Origin: Kibdelosporangium aridum
Lineage (GTDB): Bacteria; Actinomycetota; Actinomycetes; Mycobacteriales; Pseudonocardiaceae
Length of the DNA: 64,000 bases
Reading direction: 5' to 3'
Assembly (NCBI RefSeq): GCF_900176515.1
Contig: NZ_FWXV01000005.1
Coordinates: 371,360 to 435,359, forward strand
Shown here in pieces: positions 34,312 through 42,593 of this stretch; within the stretch, counting starts at the first letter, position 1; every line of letters begins with the position of its first letter. A model generated the notes under the pieces. The model worked only from the letters and a program-made list of their open reading frames with translations, ran no database searches and was not told the origin of the DNA. Position numbers and translations under genes: made by a program.

Positions 34312-35000
34312 CGTGTGTTTCCTTGTGTGAGTGCGAAGAACGCGTCCTCCAGGCTGCGGTGTGTTCTGGTGATCTCCGCGAGCGTGCCGTGTGCCATCAC
34401 ACGGCCGTGGTTGATGATGACGACATCGTCGATCGTCTCCGAGAGTTCTCCCATGAGGTGACTGGACAGCAGAACCGTTCTGCCCGCGGCGGCGTACTCG
34501 CGCAAGAACGTCCGGATCCAGCGGATGCCTTCGGGATCCAGACCGTTGACGGGCTCGTCAAGCACGAGCGCTTCGGGATCGCCCAGCAACGCGGCAGCGA
34601 TACCAAGGCGCCGGCCCATTCCCAGCGAGTAGCGGCCGACACGCTTGCTGGCCGCGTCAGTCAGCCCCACGGTCGCCAGGACTTCGTCGACCCTGCGTCG
34701 CGGAATGCCTCCCGCGGCGGCGATCCAGTTCAGGTGCGCGCGGCCAGTACGTGACCGGTGTGCGCCGGAACCGTCAAGCATGGCACCGACCTTCGCAAGG
34801 GGACGCCGCAGTCGCGCGAACGGAACCCCGTCCACCAAGGCCTTTCCGGACGTCGGGTGGTCCAGTCCGAGCAGGATCCGCAGTGTCGAGGACTTCCCGG
34901 CGCCGTTCGGTCCGAGGAACCCGGTCACCCGCCCTGGCCGGGCTTCGAAGCTGACGTCGTGAAGAACGTGTCGCTTGGTGACACGGTCGATGGTGAGCAT
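34308..35000 (-). CDS. ABC transporter ATPase
   Basis: 230 residues. Walker A GPNGAGKSSTL, a degenerate signature YSLGMGRRLGIA (normally LSxGxxQR), Walker B ALVLDEPVNGLDPEG and H-loop LLSSHLMGEL. It powers the two downstream permeases and is the first gene of the operon ATPase-permease-permease-kinase-regulator, all overlapping or within 11 nt. The layout is like BceAB- or LanFEG-type antibiotic defence loci. Confidence 0.93.
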   Translation of the reverse strand: MLTIDRVTKRHVLHDVSFEARPGRVTGFLGPNGAGKSSTLRILLGLDHPTSGKALVDGVPFARLRRPLAKVGAMLDGSGAHRSRTGRAHLNWIAAAGGIPRRRVDEVLATVGLTDAASKRVGRYSLGMGRRLGIAAALLGDPEALVLDEPVNGLDPEGIRWIRTFLREYAAAGRTVLLSSHLMGELSETIDDVVIINHGRVMAHGTLAEITRTHRSLEDAFFALTQGNTR

Positions 35001-35188
35001 GCCGGGAAGTCAACCGGGACCGGGTGGCGGGCACATCGGCTCCGAGCCCGATCTTGGCCGGTCCGTGGTCCGTCAGACCTGGGTCTTAGGGGCCGCTCAC
35101 GTTGCCCGTTCTGTCACACCGTTGCCGGTGCTGCCCGAGGGGTGCTGTGGTGATCATGAGATGTTCGCCGGGGACAGGGAGGAACCAC

Positions 35189-36019
35189 ATGAGGCGTTGG
35201 ACAACGCTCGCTGGACTGATCGCGACTGTGGCGGCCGCGGTGGTGGGGATCGCGCCGGCCGCGTCAGCGGCGGCGTGCCCGTCGGTGGGCGGCAACTGGG
35301 CCGGACCAGGGCCGTTCGCGGTGACACAGGCGTCCAATGGGGCAGGCACGACGATCTTCCAGCCGACCGGCCTTGGCAGCCTGGGGTGCGGCACCCATCC
35401 GGTGCTGCTGTGGGGCAACGGCGGAGCAGCGACGCCGCAGAACTACGTCCCGCTGCTGACCCATTTCGCCTCGCACGGGTTCATCGTGGCCGCATATGAG
35501 GCCCAGTCGGCCGATCCGAAGTTCCTGCTGTCCGGACTGGACTACCTCACGCAGCAGAACAGCACGGCCGGTAGCCCGTTCGCGGGCAAGGTCGACCTCG
35601 CGCGTGTCGGCGCGACCGGCCACTCGCTCGGTGGCGGCCAAGCGGTCGGTGCTGGTGCTGATCCGCGTGTGGACACCGTGGCGCCGATCCTGGGTGGTCC
35701 ATTCAACGATCCGGCCAAGCTGCACGGCCCCGCCTTCTTCACCGCGGGCCAGAACGACCTCATCGTGTGGTCGTCGGTCGTCCACGGCCAGTACGAAAAG
35801 GCGAGTCAGGTGCCCGCCATTTTCGCCGAGTTGCGTGGCGCCGGCCATTTCCTCAACGGTGACGCTGGTGGCTTGCGTGGACCGGTCACCGCGTGGTTCC
35901 GCTACCACCTGATGGGCGACACGCAGGCCCGTGGTCTGTTCTTCGGACCCAACTGTGGCTACTGCGGTCCGTCCGAGTGGTCGAAGTTCGAACGCAATGC
36001 GAAGGCATCAGCGTTCTGA
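35189..36019 (+). CDS. Secreted alpha/beta hydrolase (PET hydrolase/chlorophyllase-like)
   Basis: 276 residues. A Sec signal peptide (RRWTTLAGLIATVAAAVVGI, cut near ASAAAC), then an alpha/beta hydrolase with nucleophile elbow GATGHSLGGGQAVG, an acid near GQNDLIVW and a His in RGAGHFLNGD. The Cys-containing GPNCGYCGPSEW tail suggests disulfides. It resembles actinobacterial lipases/cutinase-like esterases. GGGAGGA sets the ATG at 35189. Confidence 0.82.
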   Translation: MRRWTTLAGLIATVAAAVVGIAPAASAAACPSVGGNWAGPGPFAVTQASNGAGTTIFQPTGLGSLGCGTHPVLLWGNGGAATPQNYVPLLTHFASHGFIVAAYEAQSADPKFLLSGLDYLTQQNSTAGSPFAGKVDLARVGATGHSLGGGQAVGAGADPRVDTVAPILGGPFNDPAKLHGPAFFTAGQNDLIVWSSVVHGQYEKASQVPAIFAELRGAGHFLNGDAGGLRGPVTAWFRYHLMGDTQARGLFFGPNCGYCGPSEWSKFERNAKASAF

Positions 36020-36105
36020 CGCCCGCCGACCTGGCCCGGTTCATGTCCCCGCTCGGCCACGACGACGGCGAGTCCTTATTCGATCCTCACGCCTTGGAGG
36101 TCCTC

Positions 36106-37158
36106 ATGCGCGCGGGCGTCGTAGTCACCGCACACCCCGGTGTGGAGGACCTCGCCGTACAGGCCGAGGAGCTGGGCTTGCACAGCCTCTGGATCAACGA
36201 CACCCCGATGGTCCACGGCGACCCCTTCGTCGCCTTGAGCCTGTGTGCGAAGGCCACCCGCCGCATCAAGCTCGGCGTCGGCGTGACCTCACCGGCGCTG
36301 CGCTCGGCCCCGGCTGCCGCGTGCGGGCTCGCCAGCCTCAACGCACTGGCACCGGGCCGGATCCGCTGCGGGGTCGGCACCGGGAACACCGCCCGGCGCA
36401 CCCTGGGCATGCCGCCGACCACGGCGGCCACACTCGAGAGGTTCACCGCCGCACTGCAGGACCTGTGCGCCGGACGCTCCACCGAGTACCGCGAAGGTGA
36501 CCGGGTCCGCGACATCCGGTTCCTGCACACCGGGGCGCACGTGAACACCACAGACCCGATCGAGTTCGTCGTGGCCGCGCTCGGACCTAAAGCCGCCGCC
36601 GTCGCCGGCCGCCGCAGCACCGGCCTCATCTCCTTCGGCTTGCTCGACCCCACCGCCTGGCGGGCACTGCACCACGCCCGCCGCCACGCCGCCCAAGAAG
36701 CACACCGCGTCCCTGACTCCCATGTGGACTCCTACGTCGTCACCGCGCTCCACCTACTCGACGAGAACGAAGACCCGCACAGCGACACAGCCCGTGACGC
36801 GACCGGCCACCTTGTCCTGTCCCTGCTGGCCTTCGCCGCCGACACCCCCGCCTTCGCCGAGCAACTCGGCCCCGAGGAACGGGAGGCGGTGCGGCGGCTG
36901 CTCGACCGGCGCGGCACCACCGCCACCGCGCCGGACCGGCACACCAAGCTCTACCCCAACTACCTCGGACGCATCGCACCGCAGGACCGGGACCTGGTCG
37001 TGCCCTCGCTGATGAACACCCTGGCCCTGGTCGGCACCCGCGACGATCTCCTCGCCCGCATCACCACCCTGGAACAGGCCGGCATCGACGAGCTCCTCAT
37101 CCAGCCGGTGATCGACCCGCCGACCGAAATGGCCCAGCTCGCGAAGCTCCTCACCTGA
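36106..37158 (+). CDS. LLM-class oxidoreductase, probably F420-dependent
   Basis: About 350 residues. The TIM-barrel LLM family shows in VVVTAHPGVEDLAVQAEELG, LHSLWINDTPMVHGDPFVAL, RIKLGVGVTSPALRSAPAAA and GRIRCGVGTGNTARRTLG, with a C-terminal VGTRDDLLARITTLEQAGID. Members of this group often use coenzyme F420. ATG 36106 follows TGGAGG by 5 nt; the frame is open upstream into the preceding hydrolase gene but without a better start. Cofactor and substrate are inferred only. Confidence 0.78.
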   Translation: MRAGVVVTAHPGVEDLAVQAEELGLHSLWINDTPMVHGDPFVALSLCAKATRRIKLGVGVTSPALRSAPAAACGLASLNALAPGRIRCGVGTGNTARRTLGMPPTTAATLERFTAALQDLCAGRSTEYREGDRVRDIRFLHTGAHVNTTDPIEFVVAALGPKAAAVAGRRSTGLISFGLLDPTAWRALHHARRHAAQEAHRVPDSHVDSYVVTALHLLDENEDPHSDTARDATGHLVLSLLAFAADTPAFAEQLGPEEREAVRRLLDRRGTTATAPDRHTKLYPNYLGRIAPQDRDLVVPSLMNTLALVGTRDDLLARITTLEQAGIDELLIQPVIDPPTEMAQLAKLLT

Positions 37159-37329
37159 AGTCCCGCCGGCTGCGCCTCAGACCCCGGGACGTCCGCGACC
37201 GCGCGGACAACGGACAGGTAATACACCGGCGACATAACCGCACGGAGAAATCGAGCATCTACCGGTTGGAAAATTGCTTCCGCTAAACAACCAAGATTGT
37301 GCGCCATTTTTGTGAAAACTGACATATGC

Positions 37330-37349
37330 GCGTAGCCATCTCGCTACGC
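37330..37349. repeat. Short inverted repeat upstream of the lipoprotein gene
   Basis: GCGTAGC (37330-37336) and GCTACGC (37343-37349) form a perfect 7-bp hairpin, about 37 bp before the substrate-binding protein start. It could be an operator. The 227-bp gap (37159-37385) is AT-rich for this genome and otherwise shows nothing recognisable. Confidence 0.35.
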
Positions 37350-37385
37350 TCGGCATCCTCCGTCATCGAACTGGAGGAAAATTTC

Positions 37386-38351
37386 ATGCCACTGCGGGGG
37401 TTTGTAGCGGGGTTTCTGGTCAGCGCGCTGCTGGCCGGAGTGGCCGGATGTGGGCTGATGGAGTCGTCGTCGGCGCCTGACCAGTCCGGCGGGCCGCTCG
37501 AACGCAAGGTGATCAAGGTCGGCACACTGGGGCTCGTCGACTCCGCGCCGTTGCACCTGGCCATGGAGAACGGGTACTTCGCGGCCGAGGGCCTCGAGGT
37601 GCAGCTGACCACCGGAGCCAAGGGATCGGCCAATGTGGACAACGTGCTCGGCGGGACACTGGACTTCGGGCTGACCAGCTACCCGCCCGCGTTGATGCCA
37701 CAGGTCAAGGGCGTCGCGAACATCAAGATCGTCGCCGACGCCGTGCAGACGACCGAGAACCTGATCCTGTGCGTGGTGTCGAAGAACAGCCCGATCAAGA
37801 AACCGGCCGACCTCGCCGAGAAGAAGATCGCGGTGTCCTCCAAGCGCGGCATCTCCGAGCTGACGCTCAACTCCCAGCTCAAGATGATGTCGGTGGACCA
37901 CAAGAAGATCGAGTACATCTCGATGGAGATCGCGTCCATGCCCTCGGCGCTGGACCGCGGTGACGTCGCCGCTGCCGTGATCGCCGAGCCGCACCTGACC
38001 GCGGCCACGAAGGCCGGTCTGGTCAAGCTGATGGACCCGTTCTCCGGGCCGACGGCGGACTTCCCGTGGTCGGGGTGGATCGCCAAGAAGGAGTTCACCG
38101 ACGCCAACCCGAACGTGGTCGCCGCCTTCAAACGAGCGCTGAACAAAGGCGTCGCGGACACTGCAAGCCGGGACAAGGTCGGTGAGGTGCTGATGAAGCA
38201 CGTCAGGATCGACTCGGCGACGTATCAGCTGATGACCATGCCGGTGTTCCCGACAAGCGTCGATCCCGTCCGGCTGCAACGGGTTGCCGACCTGATGCTC
38301 GACCAGGGCGAGATCGACAAGCCCATCGACATGCGCACCATGATGCTGTGA
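37386..38351 (+). CDS. ABC substrate-binding lipoprotein (NMT1/SsuA-like)
   Basis: 321 residues. Lipobox VAGC after LVSALLAG, then a periplasmic-binding fold: VIKVGTLGLVDSAPLHLAME, NGYFAAEGLEVQLTTGAKGS, LDFGLTSYPPALMPQ, and AAVIAEPHLTAATK in the second lobe. It resembles the nitrate/sulfonate/thiamine-precursor binding family. GGAGG precedes the ATG. No permease or ATPase gene is nearby, so it must use a transporter coded elsewhere or act as a sensor. Ligand unknown. Confidence 0.85.
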   Translation: MPLRGFVAGFLVSALLAGVAGCGLMESSSAPDQSGGPLERKVIKVGTLGLVDSAPLHLAMENGYFAAEGLEVQLTTGAKGSANVDNVLGGTLDFGLTSYPPALMPQVKGVANIKIVADAVQTTENLILCVVSKNSPIKKPADLAEKKIAVSSKRGISELTLNSQLKMMSVDHKKIEYISMEIASMPSALDRGDVAAAVIAEPHLTAATKAGLVKLMDPFSGPTADFPWSGWIAKKEFTDANPNVVAAFKRALNKGVADTASRDKVGEVLMKHVRIDSATYQLMTMPVFPTSVDPVRLQRVADLMLDQGEIDKPIDMRTMML

Positions 38352-38363
38352 CGCTGGGATGCT

Positions 38364-39866
38364 CTAGTACTGCCAGTTGAGGCCGCTGCCGCTGTACTGT
38401 TCGATCGGGATCGCCTCGGTGCCCGGCGGCAGCCGGTCGATGTAGAGCTTGCCGTGCAGGTGATCGATCTCGTGCGCGACAAGGCGGGCAACGCCGCGTT
38501 CGAAGATGGTGATCTTGCGGGCGCCGGACAGCTCCTGGTGTTCGACGTGGATCACGAGCGGCCGCGGTACCAGGCCGCGGACGTCGAAGAAGGACAGACA
38601 GCCCTCGTACTGTTCGTCGAACTGCTCGCCGTTCTCGATGATCCTGGCGTTCAGCAACATGATCACGTCGTCGGTGCCGGGTGGGAAGACGATCGCGGCC
38701 GCGCGGTCGATGCCGATCTGGTTGGCCGCGAACCCGATTCCCTTGCCGAACGTGTGCGCGGCCGACACCCGTTTGGCGGCTGACACCAGTTCCGCGATCA
38801 CTCGTTTGGCGTCCTCGGCCTCTTCCGGTAACTGGAAGGGTTTCGCCGGCCGGTGCAGGATCGGGTCGTCGGACTGCACGACCCCCAAGGAACGCATGAC
38901 TTGGCTGGGTTTCTCCGCGGGCTCAGCCGGTTGTGTCGACGGCTTGCGCCGGAAGTGCCATTCCAAACGGTATCTGGCGTGCAAGGGCGGCTCTTCCGTC
39001 GTCCACGAGAAAACCCGGCGGTTGTTCGATCTCTGCTCGTCGATCGCGGTCCGGAACGGCATCGCCTCCGCGGTCATCGAGGTGTGCAGACCCCACACCG
39101 CGGGGTCGAGGTGCTCGGGAAAGTCAAGCCGCACAGACAAAAGCGACGTGGGCAACCGGATCGCGCGCTGAAACCAGTTGCCCCACTTGTCATCCCGGAC
39201 GGTGTAGGTGTACTCGATCCACGTGCTCTGCCCTGGGTACAAGGGAAAGTGGCCGCTGTCGTTGGCGAACTGCAGCCATACCTCCTTGAATGCGTCCCGG
39301 TCGTGCTGCGCCACCCAGCGCATCGGCTCGGAGCGGTCCTCGCCGCACCACGCCTGCAGGTCCAGTTCTTCCCATGTCAACGGGCGATCGCGGTAGAGCT
39401 GATTGGACAGGTCCGGATCGCCGGGGAACCGGTCGACCGAGATCCTGATCATGTAACGGGTGATCGGGTCGGTGCCGTAGTTGACCAGCCTTCGCCGCAT
39501 GATCGCCCGGTAAGTCCGGCCGTCGTAACGGAGTTCGGCGTCGTCATGTTCTACGAAAAGACTGCGAGTCGACGGTTCCGGTGTGCGCTCGATTGGAGTA
39601 GGCCGCACCACGACTGGGCGAAGCGCTTCGTACTCACGCCACGCACGGCGTAACGCCCCACCGGCGTTCAGCGCGTCATCCGCCGCCTTGGCGAACTCAC
39701 GGGACGGGCGCTCGTGCCCGCTCTCCACTTTCGAGACGTACGAACGGCTGTAGCCCATGGCAACGGCCACAGCGGTACGCGACATCCCACGCACCTCCCG
39801 CCATCGCCGGAGTTCACCGACGAAGACGTCTTGGTGCGCAGGCGAGTCCTCGTCCTGGGTCGCCAT
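38364..39866 (-). CDS. XRE helix-turn-helix / peptide deformylase fusion
   Basis: 500 residues in three parts. (1) Residues ~13-70: XRE helix-turn-helix (VGELRRWREVRGMSRTAVAV, AMGYSRSYVSKVESGHERPS). (2) ~107-306: a beta-rich domain I do not recognise, with many aromatics (ELRYDGRTYRAIMRRRLVNY, YPGQSTWIEYTYTVRDDKWG, LLSVRLDFPEHL). (3) ~335-490: peptide deformylase with all three motifs: GIGFAANQ, EGCLS (Cys423, metal ligand) and HEIDHLHG (His465, Glu466, His469). It may therefore both bind DNA and remove formyl groups. GGGAGGC sets the ATG at 39866. It is divergent from a small basic protein, with phased repeats between. Confidence 0.88.
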   Translation of the reverse strand: MATQDEDSPAHQDVFVGELRRWREVRGMSRTAVAVAMGYSRSYVSKVESGHERPSREFAKAADDALNAGGALRRAWREYEALRPVVVRPTPIERTPEPSTRSLFVEHDDAELRYDGRTYRAIMRRRLVNYGTDPITRYMIRISVDRFPGDPDLSNQLYRDRPLTWEELDLQAWCGEDRSEPMRWVAQHDRDAFKEVWLQFANDSGHFPLYPGQSTWIEYTYTVRDDKWGNWFQRAIRLPTSLLSVRLDFPEHLDPAVWGLHTSMTAEAMPFRTAIDEQRSNNRRVFSWTTEEPPLHARYRLEWHFRRKPSTQPAEPAEKPSQVMRSLGVVQSDDPILHRPAKPFQLPEEAEDAKRVIAELVSAAKRVSAAHTFGKGIGFAANQIGIDRAAAIVFPPGTDDVIMLLNARIIENGEQFDEQYEGCLSFFDVRGLVPRPLVIHVEHQELSGARKITIFERGVARLVAHEIDHLHGKLYIDRLPPGTEAIPIEQYSGSGLNWQY

Positions 39867-39888
39867 GCTGCCTCCCACACCGGCTGAC

Positions 39889-39917
39889 CGTGAGTACGCG
39901 TGAGCGCGCCGTGAGTA
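39889..39917. promoter_or_regulatory. Three phased CGTGAG direct repeats
   Basis: CGTGAGTA (39889), CGTGAGCG (39899) and CGTGAGTA (39910) are spaced 10 and 11 bp, one helical turn each, and begin 22 bp upstream of the HTH-deformylase start. Such phasing suits co-operative binding by a helix-turn-helix protein on one DNA face. The divergent fusion protein is the obvious candidate. Confidence 0.5.
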
Positions 39918-39992
39918 GCTCTCAGTCTTCCATGACATACCCCGTCGCTGGTGTCCTCGTATTTCAGATGTAGCACAGAAGGGGCTGAAACC

Positions 39993-40301
39993 GTGCAGAA
40001 CACATCGACGACGGCGGTGACAAACGGGGCCACGAGTCCAGCGCCGCCGCGCAGCAGGGGACTTGTCATGAGCAAGCGCGCGCGCAGTGCTCGGCGCCTC
40101 GCCAGCCTGCTGACCAGCAAGTCAGGCACCTACGTCCGGGTTTACTACGACCGTCAGATCCGCAGGTACCGGGTTGTGTGGACGAACGGCCCGGACGCGG
40201 CACAGATGTTCACGTTCGCTGTCCAGGCAGCCGGGGAGGTGCCTGAACTCGACGTGGCGACGCTGCTGTGGGACCGGGGGACGACCAACAACCACAAGTG
40301 A
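39993..40301 (+). CDS. Small basic protein divergent from the HTH-deformylase
   Basis: 102 residues from GTG 39993 (AGAAGGGG about 10 nt upstream), or 77 from ATG 40068 (CAGGGGAC about 7 nt upstream). The conserved-looking part is very basic at its start (MSKRARSARRLASLLTSKSG) and then beta-like (TYVRVYYDRQIRRYRVVWTN, MFTFAVQAAGEVPELDVATL). No signal peptide. XRE regulators in actinobacteria often have a small partner gene (DUF397/BldB types); this one occupies that position but its sequence differs. It may bind nucleic acid or ribosomes. Function unknown. Confidence 0.62.
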   Translation: MQNTSTTAVTNGATSPAPPRSRGLVMSKRARSARRLASLLTSKSGTYVRVYYDRQIRRYRVVWTNGPDAAQMFTFAVQAAGEVPELDVATLLWDRGTTNNHK

Positions 40302-40394
40302 ATAGACCCGTCGACCGGACGACGTATCGCGGCTGGACGCCTGTGTCCAAGAAGCTGATGCCGCACCCCTCCCGACGCGTTGCCCGGTAGGCGT

Positions 40395-40443
40395 GCCGTT
40401 CCGGTGACCAGCCGACAGCCCCCGTGCTGGTTTCCGGAACGGC
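40395..40443. terminator. Bidirectional terminator
   Basis: GCCGTTCCGG (40395-40404) and its exact complement (40434-40443) enclose an inner stem ACCAGC/GCTGGT. It lies between two convergent genes. Confidence 0.65.
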
Positions 40444-40459
40444 GTCCAACCATTTCCAG

Positions 40460-41026
40460 CTAGACCGGATAGCGGATCAGCGTGCGCATCTTCTCGGGGG
40501 CGTCGGTGCGAGGCCTGGTCAGGTAGATCTCGTGGTGGTTTCCGGTGATCTGGCGGCCTTCCTGCCGCACGAAATCTATCAGCCTGGCGATTGTGGCCGG
40601 CTCCTCGCTGTACGGGCCGTTGTGCAGGATCTGAGCGCACGTGCCCTCGGTGAATTCCTCGAACCGCACCCCGTCCACGGCCCTCTTGCGTGCCGCTTTG
40701 GCTATGGCTTCGGCGACGATCCCGACCGTGGCCTGCCGGGGTTGCAAGATCATCATCGTCCAGCACCAGGCGTTCCGGTCGCCCGCGGCGAAGACTGCCG
40801 GATCGGGTGACCACCATTGACCCTGTAGGGGTAATACCGAGTACTCCACTTGAGTTTTGAGCGCCGCGCGCACGGCATAGGCGACTGCGTACAACCCGGA
40901 CACCGCATTGCTGTATTCGGGTGAATCCGGCGAACCCTTGCCGTCCACCATCAAGTACGGCAACGCGGGCACCTCGATCAGCGCCGGTTCTTTCTTGCCG
41001 GAGAACAGGTACTTGTACTCATTCAT
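40460..41026 (-). CDS. GyrI-like small-molecule-binding protein
   Basis: 188 residues, GyrI-like/SOUL-type fold: ALIEVPALPYLMVDGKGSPD, YAVAYAVRAALK, YSVLPLQGQWW, EFTEGTCAQILHNGPYSEEP, HEIYLTRPRTD and a C-terminal R-Y. Such proteins bind drugs or cationic compounds and are often partners of MerR regulators. It overlaps the MerR gene by 8 bp, with GGAG before its ATG, so both genes are made from the MerR-controlled promoter at 41769-41799. Confidence 0.82.
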   Translation of the reverse strand: MNEYKYLFSGKKEPALIEVPALPYLMVDGKGSPDSPEYSNAVSGLYAVAYAVRAALKTQVEYSVLPLQGQWWSPDPAVFAAGDRNAWCWTMMILQPRQATVGIVAEAIAKAARKRAVDGVRFEEFTEGTCAQILHNGPYSEEPATIARLIDFVRQEGRQITGNHHEIYLTRPRTDAPEKMRTLIRYPV

Positions 41027-41762
41027 GGGATTGCTCCAAAGGGATGACGATTCGCGTGACCGGGTGTTCCGGTCCGGCGAGATAGGCCTCACGGGCAAGT
41101 CCGGACGGCCGGTGCCCGCGTTCGTAGATCCACGCGAACAAGCCTTGGTAGGCCAACGTGACGTCCTCGTACGGCCCCACGTGCGTTGTCATCGCGACCA
41201 GACCGGCGGGCAGATGTTCGACATCGCCGCCGGGTTCGTCGGTTTCCACGCCAACGGTGATGGAGATCTGCGTCGCGTCGAGGTCCAAGGGGAACAGCCC
41301 CCACCGCAGCCCGGGCGTGCTTGCTATGGCTGCCATGCACTTCCCGACAGCGAGCCCGATTTCCTCTGGCGCGCATACGGTTCGGTGCACGACCAGGCGC
41401 CGTGACGGTTCGTTGGCGAGTGTGACTTCCTGACGCAGCAAGCCTTCTTCGAGCAGCCGCGTCAACGCCCGGGCGGTGCGTCTGCGATGTTCGATCTCCG
41501 CTTCGACCCGGCCGAGGTGTGTGCTCAACACCTGTTCGTCCTCCAGCGCCGCGGCGATCTCCGCCAGCGGGACGTCGAGCTTGCGCAGTAGCGCGATGGC
41601 CAGCGCGCGGCGCGCCTGGGCGGTGGAGTAGTAGCGGTAGCCGGTCGCGGCGTCGACTTCGGCCGGGACGAGCAGGCCGAGCTGGTCGTAATGGCGCAGC
41701 TGCTTGGTGCTCAGCCGGCACATCCTGGCGAACTCGCCGATCGGCAACAGGTGGTCGGTCAC
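41019..41762 (-). CDS. MerR-family regulator with GyrI-like effector domain
   Basis: 247 residues. MerR DNA-binding domain (LLPIGEFARMCRLSTKQLRH, YDQLGLLVPAEVDAATGYRY), a dimerising coiled coil and a C-terminal GyrI/BmrR-like ligand domain (GVETDEPGGDVEHLPAGLVA, TTHVGPYEDVTLAYQGLFAW). BmrR-type proteins bind toxic cations and activate their own promoter. GTG 41762 has no ribosome site and lies 7 nt after the -10, so the mRNA is probably leaderless. The downstream GyrI-like gene overlaps it. Confidence 0.88.
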   Translation of the reverse strand: MTDHLLPIGEFARMCRLSTKQLRHYDQLGLLVPAEVDAATGYRYYSTAQARRALAIALLRKLDVPLAEIAAALEDEQVLSTHLGRVEAEIEHRRRTARALTRLLEEGLLRQEVTLANEPSRRLVVHRTVCAPEEIGLAVGKCMAAIASTPGLRWGLFPLDLDATQISITVGVETDEPGGDVEHLPAGLVAMTTHVGPYEDVTLAYQGLFAWIYERGHRPSGLAREAYLAGPEHPVTRIVIPLEQSHE

Positions 41763-41768
41763 CCGTGC

Positions 41769-41799
41769 ATCCTGATCCTTCCCACAATGGGAAGGTCAA
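41769..41799 (-). promoter_or_regulatory. MerR-type promoter and operator
   Basis: On the minus strand: -35 TTGACC (41799-41794), a 19-bp spacer, -10 CAGGAT (41774-41769). The spacer region holds a perfect repeat CCTTCCCA-CAA-TGGGAAGG (41777-41795). This is the classic over-spaced MerR promoter, directly before the MerR gene. It has the same layout as the DsbA promoter at 11189-11219. Confidence 0.75.
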
Positions 41800-41820
41800 A
41801 TTCACAGCTAGCCTGGTCGG

Positions 41821-42591
41821 GTGAACGAGTACCGCTTTGTCGCGACCGGGGACAGCTTCACCGAGGGTGTCGGCGATCCGCAGCCGGACGGCACGTTTCG
41901 CGGATGGGCCGACCGGTTCGCCGAGATGCTGGCCGAACGCCGTGGCCCGATCAGTTACGCCAACCTGGCCGTGCGTGGCCTGACCGTGCGCCAGATCGTG
42001 GAGACCCAGCTCGAGCCCGCGGTGGCGCTGGAGCCTGAGCTCGTGACGGCGGTCGCGGGCATGAACGACCTGATCCGGCCGAAGCTGAACTTCCGTGAGT
42101 TCGTCGACGACCAGGAGAAGCTGATCGGGACCCTGGCCGCGACCGGAGCGCAGGTGATCACCGCGACCCTGCCCACGCCCGGCCAGGGCGCGCCGCTGCC
42201 GACGCCGCTGCGCCGCGCCTTGGTCAAGCGGTTGAACCTCAGCAACGCGTTCGTCCGGCGGATAGCGGCCAAGCACGGTGCACTGTGCCTCGATCTGGCC
42301 GTGATGCTGCCGCCTGGAGTCGGCGGCTGGAGCGAAGACCGCCTGCATCCCGGACCGGACGGGCACCGCGCGGCAGCGCAGGCGTGTATGGGCTTGCTGG
42401 ACGGCGAGCCGCCGCGCAGGCTGGCTGTGTCCGAGATCGTGGCAGCGGATCCCGTTGAACCAACCCTGCGCGAGCAGCTGCGCTGGGCGAAGCAGTTCCT
42501 GGTGCCGTGGGTGAAACGGCGTCTGCGTGGCGAGTCGAGCGGAACCGGGGTGGCGGCGAAGCGCGAGGGCTACGGGACAATAAGCTCCTGA
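41821..42591 (+). CDS. SGNH/GDSL hydrolase
   Basis: 256 residues. Block I GDSFTEGVGD (Ser nucleophile), block II near GLTVRQIVE, block III AGMNDL, block V WSEDRLHPGPDGH with Asp and His. These esterases cleave acyl or acetyl esters of lipids or carbohydrates. No signal peptide is evident. GTG start, 3 nt before the next gene's GTG. It is divergent from the MerR operon. Confidence 0.87.
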   Translation: MNEYRFVATGDSFTEGVGDPQPDGTFRGWADRFAEMLAERRGPISYANLAVRGLTVRQIVETQLEPAVALEPELVTAVAGMNDLIRPKLNFREFVDDQEKLIGTLAATGAQVITATLPTPGQGAPLPTPLRRALVKRLNLSNAFVRRIAAKHGALCLDLAVMLPPGVGGWSEDRLHPGPDGHRAAAQACMGLLDGEPPRRLAVSEIVAADPVEPTLREQLRWAKQFLVPWVKRRLRGESSGTGVAAKREGYGTISS

Positions 42592-42593
42592 AG

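Noticed and set aside
35893..36105. Upstream extension of the F420-type oxidoreductase into the preceding hydrolase gene
   Set aside because: The frame is open but overlaps the well-supported hydrolase C-terminus, and only ATG 36106 has a GGAGG at proper spacing.
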